A stretch of 64,000 nt of DNA, taken from Diplosphaera chodatii (taxonomy: Eukaryota; Chlorophyta; Trebouxiophyceae; Prasiolales; Stichococcaceae). Of this stretch, positions 59,498 through 64,000 are shown one piece after another. The notes under the pieces were generated by a model that made no database searches, had not been told where the DNA came from, and worked only from the letters and a program-made list of their open reading frames with translations. The stretch spans positions 1,178,001 to 1,242,000 of the forward strand of contig JAALGY010000008.1 of assembly GCA_032358165.1 (NCBI GenBank). The letters are read 5' to 3'. The position numbers and the translations under genes were made by a program. The first letter of the stretch is position 1, and each line of letters starts with the position of its first letter.

Positions 59498-62400
59498 TCA
59501 GGGGGCTACTCCCGTGCGCCGGTGCATGGTGATGAAAGAATCTGCCGGATACACGGTTGGCAAATATATCCAGTCGTCAGATTTTGGCGTGCGCCGTCGC
59601 GTCCAATCTGCGTTGATGTGACACATCAGTCCAGCGACTGCGCGCTTAAATGGACAGTAGACGGGCATCACAAAATCTGAGGTGACCCATGAGAAGCCTG
59701 GGCTTCAAGGGCACAAGGGCATGACGGTGCCTGCCGGCATCCTGCACACGTCTCGCCGGTCGGCCCCTAGCACTGCTAGAAGCAGAAGCCAAACCAAAGT
59801 TGCACCTGCAGAGGTGGACAAGATCGCCAGGAAGGTGACCAGGTGGTTGATGGCGTACTCGCGGCCCACGCAGTAGTGCGGCCCCGCCCCAAATGTCAGG
59901 AAGTGCTTGCTGCAGGAGATGTCCTCCTTGCGCTCCTCATTGAAGCGCTCCGGGTCGAACTTATGCGCATCTGTATACCCCTGTGCTTGTCAGTCTGGAT
60001 GTCAGTGTCAAAACACCACCAATGCAGCACAGCCGTGACAGCAACTTTTCTGCAGGAGCATGCATGGGACATGTCAGCAGAAGCACCACCAGCCCCCGAA
60101 TGCATGGCAGGCAGAAGTACATGTGCTGTGGGACTAGACCTGCATTGCGGCCGCAGTGATGGAGGGCATGATGAGGGTGCCCTTGCGTGCCACGTAGTCA
60201 TCTGTGAGCCTGAAGTCCTGCTGCACCATCTGTTTGCGACCAGGAATGTGATGCTTTGTTAGCGCCACAACGAGCAGGAAGCAGTGAGGCGCCACTATGC
60301 GATGACCTAAAGGCAATGGAGTAGCAGTGAGTAGGCAGGGTGCAGGCTGGGACTTGTTCAAGCCTGAACGTGACAATCTACCTTCCAGTGTCACACCTGG
60401 GGCACCATGGGGGCAGGCGGCCGGTAGCGCAGGATCTCCTTCACCACGGTCCGCGTGTACGTCATGCTGTACAGCACTTCGCCGGTGATGACAGCATTCT
60501 TGTCAGGCCGCACTGCCGCCTGCTCCTCGCGCACCTGCAGCCATGGGTGCAGCATGGCTTTGCCGCTGGCATACGATGTCGCAATGCTGCTTCAGATTGG
60601 CTAGATGGCTGCCTAAGCAGGCACGCATCAGACCGTTCACGCAACACGACTAGCATGCAAAGGCATGCTCTGTTGTTGTAGTCCTGAATGCAATGCTCAG
60701 AATCATGTGATCGATCAGCCGCCAGCACAACTGGCGAGCTGCATGGCAGAAGCACAAAATGCAACCCACTGTCTGCAGGGGATCACCTTCTGCAGGATGT
60801 TGGGGTGGTCGGCCATGAGGCACATGGTCCACACCAGGCTGGCGGTGCTGGCGTCCTGGCTGGCGAACAGGAAGTCCATCACGGTGTCAGCCATCGCGTG
60901 GTCGGTCACGTGCCCCGGCGGCGGGACCCCCTGCTGCGCCGCCTCCGCCACCTCCTCCAGGCACCGCTGCGCCCAGAAGTCCATCAGGCACCTGGGCTCG
61001 CCGCCCGCCTGCGGTGCAATCAATCATTGTTTTGACCGGCAGTCAGTTGCATGGCTGCAAAGGGAGCACGGGCGACATCGGTGAACTGAGTTGCGAGACT
61101 GAGCACACCACTGTGCGCACCTTCATGGCTGCCTTGCTGAGGCCGGCAGCGTGCTCCAACACCGACAGGATGTACAGCCGCCCCTGCCTGCCGCGCCAGA
61201 CTGCGGTGCCCGGCAGGCACAGGGGAAAGGCCAGGAACCCCTGCATGGCAAGTTGACTCATCAGACTGCAGCTACAGGGCGTCAGAGCACTGGCAACTTG
61301 AACTAAGACCACAATCGGAAGTTGAACTTGGTCTTGTTTCTGGGGGTCGCCAACCACGGACCAGGGTCATGTCGATGAAGGCAGAGCTGAACTTCTCCCG
61401 AACAGCCGGGTCCTGCAGGTACGGTCCTGCAAAGACTTCCTGGGAAGTCCATGCGTTCATGTCCCTGCGGTGTTGCATGCGCTCCGTATCAAGATGTGCC
61501 AGGTGTGACAGCTACAGTTCATACACAGCAGCGCTGGAAATTGAGAAGCCAGGCGTAGTTCACTCTGTGATACAGGTGGTGTTGCCATCCTTACCTGACA
61601 TCCCGCTTGATGTCAAACTCCTGCCCTTCGCACTTTGCAAACCAGTCTGACAAGTGCTGCCGGATGACTGCATCCTGGATTTCAACATATGTCGCCAGCG
61701 CCTTCTTTGTGAATAAAGCCAGGAACGACTTCCGGATGGCCTGCAGCAGGCCGAGGCGCTGTCAGGCGCAGCCAACTGGCCTTCTACACACTTGATGTGG
61801 TGGTGTTCGTGCATGCCAACGTTCAGCAACCGCATGCACTGCGTGAAGCACATCCGAGTGGCCACCTTGTGGGCTGGACCGTGCATGAAGGCCAGGTTCT
61901 TGGGACCCAAGATATTCTCGGCGGACGGGTGCACCGCCATGAGCAGTGTGCTGCTGTCATTGTAGGCGAACACGCGGCGCGAGATGTCTGTGTCTGTCAC
62001 CATGATCATCAGCTTGCCCAGGATGCTGTTGTATGTCATGCCCGGGTTCTCAAACCTGCAATGGACCAGAGCAAGTGACACACTGACGTTCAGATGCGAA
62101 GTCCCACCGCACAGCTGCAGGGCTGAGGACCTGTTCTGACTGGTGCAGGGATGTGACCATCCAGACAGAAACTGGCACGCACTCTCGCTGGCGTTCCCAG
62201 AAGCCAAAGGGGTCGAGGACCATCTCCACAATGCAGCCGAGGATGGGCACCACGAAGCGGGGCCCCGCCAGCGCACCCTTGCCTGCCTTCCGCCTGAGCA
62301 TTGGACCACCATCGGTTCATGTGAAGGTCTGACCATGCCATCGCAAGCACTGATTGATTGCACTGACGAAGGGGCAGAGAGCCATCGTGACCCGCACTTT

Positions 62401-62580
62401 CAACGCAACAAGCTTGCAGCACCTGTTCAACCAGAAGCTGAGCTGCTCGTAGATGCAGTACACCGCAAGCAGGGCGACAGTCCCGAGCAGCGCATTTGCA
62501 AGCGACACGCGCGGCCGCTGCCGTGTGTGCGCCGTTGCTGGCGCCTGCTGCCAGCTGTAGCTGGTCGCATTGATGTCAGC
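59498..62580 (-). CDS. CYP710: Cytochrome P450 of the CYP710 family (sterol C22-desaturase); first exon not placed
   Basis: ER enzyme that introduces the C22 double bond in phytosterols/ergosterol. Exons (5' to 3'): 62580..62423, 62293..62183, 62055..61866, 61740..61595, 61464..61362, 61240..61121, 61008..60787, 60534..60397, 60229..60140, 59980..59806, 59607..59498; 520 residues plus an unplaced start. A membrane anchor (LLGTVALLAVYCIYEQLSFW) precedes LAGPRFVVPILG. I-helix FASQDASTAS, ExxR in KEILRYRPPAPMVPQ, and heme-binding FGAGPHYCVGREYAINHLV are the CYP710 forms. The tail DWTRRRTPKSDDWIYLPT matches the CYP710 C-terminus. The frame continues upstream of 62580 without an ATG, so a short leader exon lies further 5' (62581-63000). 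Consistent with ergosterol-type sterols of many green algae. Confidence 0.92.
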
Positions 62581-63454
62581 CTGCAGGAATTGTTTGAAAG
62601 CATAAGAAAGTGCAAAAGGGGGCTCCGACGCGCCATGCACACAGGGCTGTGGCCGCGCCACCAGCAGGTGCTGTTTGCTGCGTTGGCTGCGCAGCACTTG
62701 CGATCAAGCCAGCGGCCCGCGGATGTGCACGAAGAATCAGTTGCAGGTTATCCTTGCTCGCTTCTGCGCTTGAATCAATGTAGGTTCCCGATGCCACGGT
62801 CCAGTGGCAGACGGGCAAGAAGCCTCGATCACAGCTGAATGCCGATTTCACCAAGGTCGAGGACACCAGATCGCTCACCATGATAGATGCCTTCAGCAGG
62901 AGGTTGCGCGCGTGCCGTCCGCACAGCAAGGATCTAGCCCGCCCGCCACGGGGGCACCGCAAGGGTGCACGCTGCCAGTTGACTGCGCAGCAGCACTCCT
63001 TTACGAAGAGGACTGGACCTGACAGCCCCAGACCGCCGGTAGCTGAGGACTCTTCGGCACAACACGCGCCAACAGGGACACACACTGTTGCCTCGATGTG
63101 CAACTCCCCTCAGCTGACTCCGTGTTTCTGTGCAATGCAGACCGCGTGCAGGTCGACACACCGACTGACAACGTCTGAACACGCTGCCACCGCCTGCCCC
63201 GAGGCTGCAACGTGCAGACTGTTGTGCATTACCGCAGCTCCAGCGGTGCGGTCGGGTGGTGCAAACTTTAGTGATGGTTTGTCAACCGTGTGCAGAAGCT
63301 TACGGGTGTCCGTTACAGTTACATTATATGTTGAAACCGACCAACGACTACAGGAACGCTCGTACAATACACTCCCAAACCATAGTCCTGCATCCTCCTG
63401 CTCCGGTGTTCTATTGTACATGCCAGGTTGCGGCTTGCTGTTGATCACGGGCTG
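62581..63454. other. CYP710 5' flank and RING gene 3' flank
   Basis: Should contain the missing first exon of CYP710 and the 3' UTR of the RING gene, whose polyadenylation signals (TTACA) are at 63313 and 63319. No other gene seen. Confidence 0.5.
63313..63323 (-). terminator. Polyadenylation signals (TGTAA x2) of the RING gene
   Basis: Two overlapping-spaced minus-strand TGTAA motifs about 135 bases past the stop. Confidence 0.55.
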
Positions 63455-64000
63455 TCAGCCGCCCACGAACAGACGCTGCCGCCGCACAACCTCTCTTCGG
63501 CAAATGGGGCATCGGTGCAAGCGGCGGCTGCACCGGCGGCACATGCAGGCATGGCCGCACGGGATGACCACAACCTGCGGAGGAGGACAGCAGGTGTGCC
63601 AGGCAGCAACACAGCAGGAGCTGCGTTACATTGCAACGCATCTGTCATGAAGGAGGCTCTCGTTGCATCACAATTTGCCAGAGCACCCACCTGAATGGGC
63701 CGCGTCAGGCAGACGCTGCAGTCGAGCGCGGCCAGCGGGCCGGCGGCCTGCGACTGGCGACGACCCTCCTCGAGCAGCTGCGCCTTCTGCGGTTTGGTGC
63801 AGTCCAATGCATGCATGAGTGCGGGGTCTCTTTACAAAGTGAAACAACAACGATGCAGGACCTCAGGCGTTCATACAGCAGCATGACATGGTGCAGGCAG
63901 CAGAGGACGGTACATGCCGTGTGTGCACGGGTTTGAGGCGCTGTACTCACCCGCTGGGCCTTGCTGGCAATGGCTTCAACGTCCTCTTCCTCGTCAGATG
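63455..64000 (-). CDS. RING-HC E3 ubiquitin ligase, C-terminal part (continues beyond window)
   Basis: Exons seen (5' to 3'): >64000..63951, 63786..63691, 63574..63455. The first has acidic [16 protein letters not shown]; the second ends with the first RING half, [12 protein letters not shown]. The third completes it: [19 protein letters not shown] and [16 protein letters not shown], giving C3HC4 spacing, and ends in a short basic tail. A C-terminal RING of this form (MUL1/cIAP-like) recruits a ubiquitin-charged E2. Upstream domains and substrate are outside the window. Confidence 0.88.

Overview
The window looks like nuclear DNA of a green alga (Chlorophyta; genus not determinable from sequence alone). 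The evidence is: GC-rich, very intron-dense genes (most have 6-16 short exons joined by GT..GCAG introns); TGTAA polyadenylation signals downstream of many stop codons, as in chlorophytes; plastid- and mitochondrion-targeted proteins; a sterol C22-desaturase; a proline-rich cell-wall protein; and a telomere-like CCCTAAA motif. No rRNA, tRNA, virus or CRISPR array was seen. I reconstructed genes by hand by joining exons in phase and checking them against remembered family motifs. Exon coordinates are therefore predictions, but nearly all joins keep frame.

Layout, left to right. 1-2162 (+): 3' part of a lytic polysaccharide monooxygenase ending in a CBM1 cellulose-binding module. 2163-5704: unresolved. 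5705-8126 (-): TAP42/IGBP1 PP2A regulator, divergent from 8391-12090 (+), a P-loop NTPase with two hydrophobic segments and unknown function. 13098-14680 (+): a small WLM-type zinc metalloprotease with a C-terminal membrane segment. 15176-17647 (+): bifunctional FMN hydrolase/riboflavin kinase. 18383-20500 (-): intronless Rieske oxygenase. 20880-23550 (-): plastid-type cysteine desulfurase SufS, divergent from an intronless glutathionyl-hydroquinone reductase at 23965-25182 (+). 25582-27539 (+): LIFEGUARD/TMBIM membrane protein, followed by a 264-bp element with 17-bp perfect terminal inverted repeats. 28393-30027 (+): an FHA-Pin1 parvulin fusion. 30246-33197 (-): a fusion of a 2H phosphoesterase, a gamma-glutamylcyclotransferase-like fold and an RGG tail. 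33470-35605 (+): RETICULATA-related plastid protein. 35927-39405 (-): coiled-coil/acidic low-complexity protein. 39673-42359 (-): His-rich CDF zinc transporter. 43207-48558 (+): PEX5 with twelve WxxxF motifs. 48829-52401 (-): HslU. 53199-56230 (+): polyproline wall protein built from repeated exons. 58255-58578 (+): small secreted protein candidate. 59498-62580 (-): CYP710. 63455-64000 (-): RING E3 ligase, 3' part.

This is an ordinary eukaryotic gene neighbourhood rather than one pathway. The most unusual items are the 2H-GGCT-RGG fusion, the FHA-Pin1 fusion, the LPMO-CBM1 architecture, the polyproline gene made of phase-1 exon modules, the TIR element, and a high frequency of GC-AG introns (9 of about 150).
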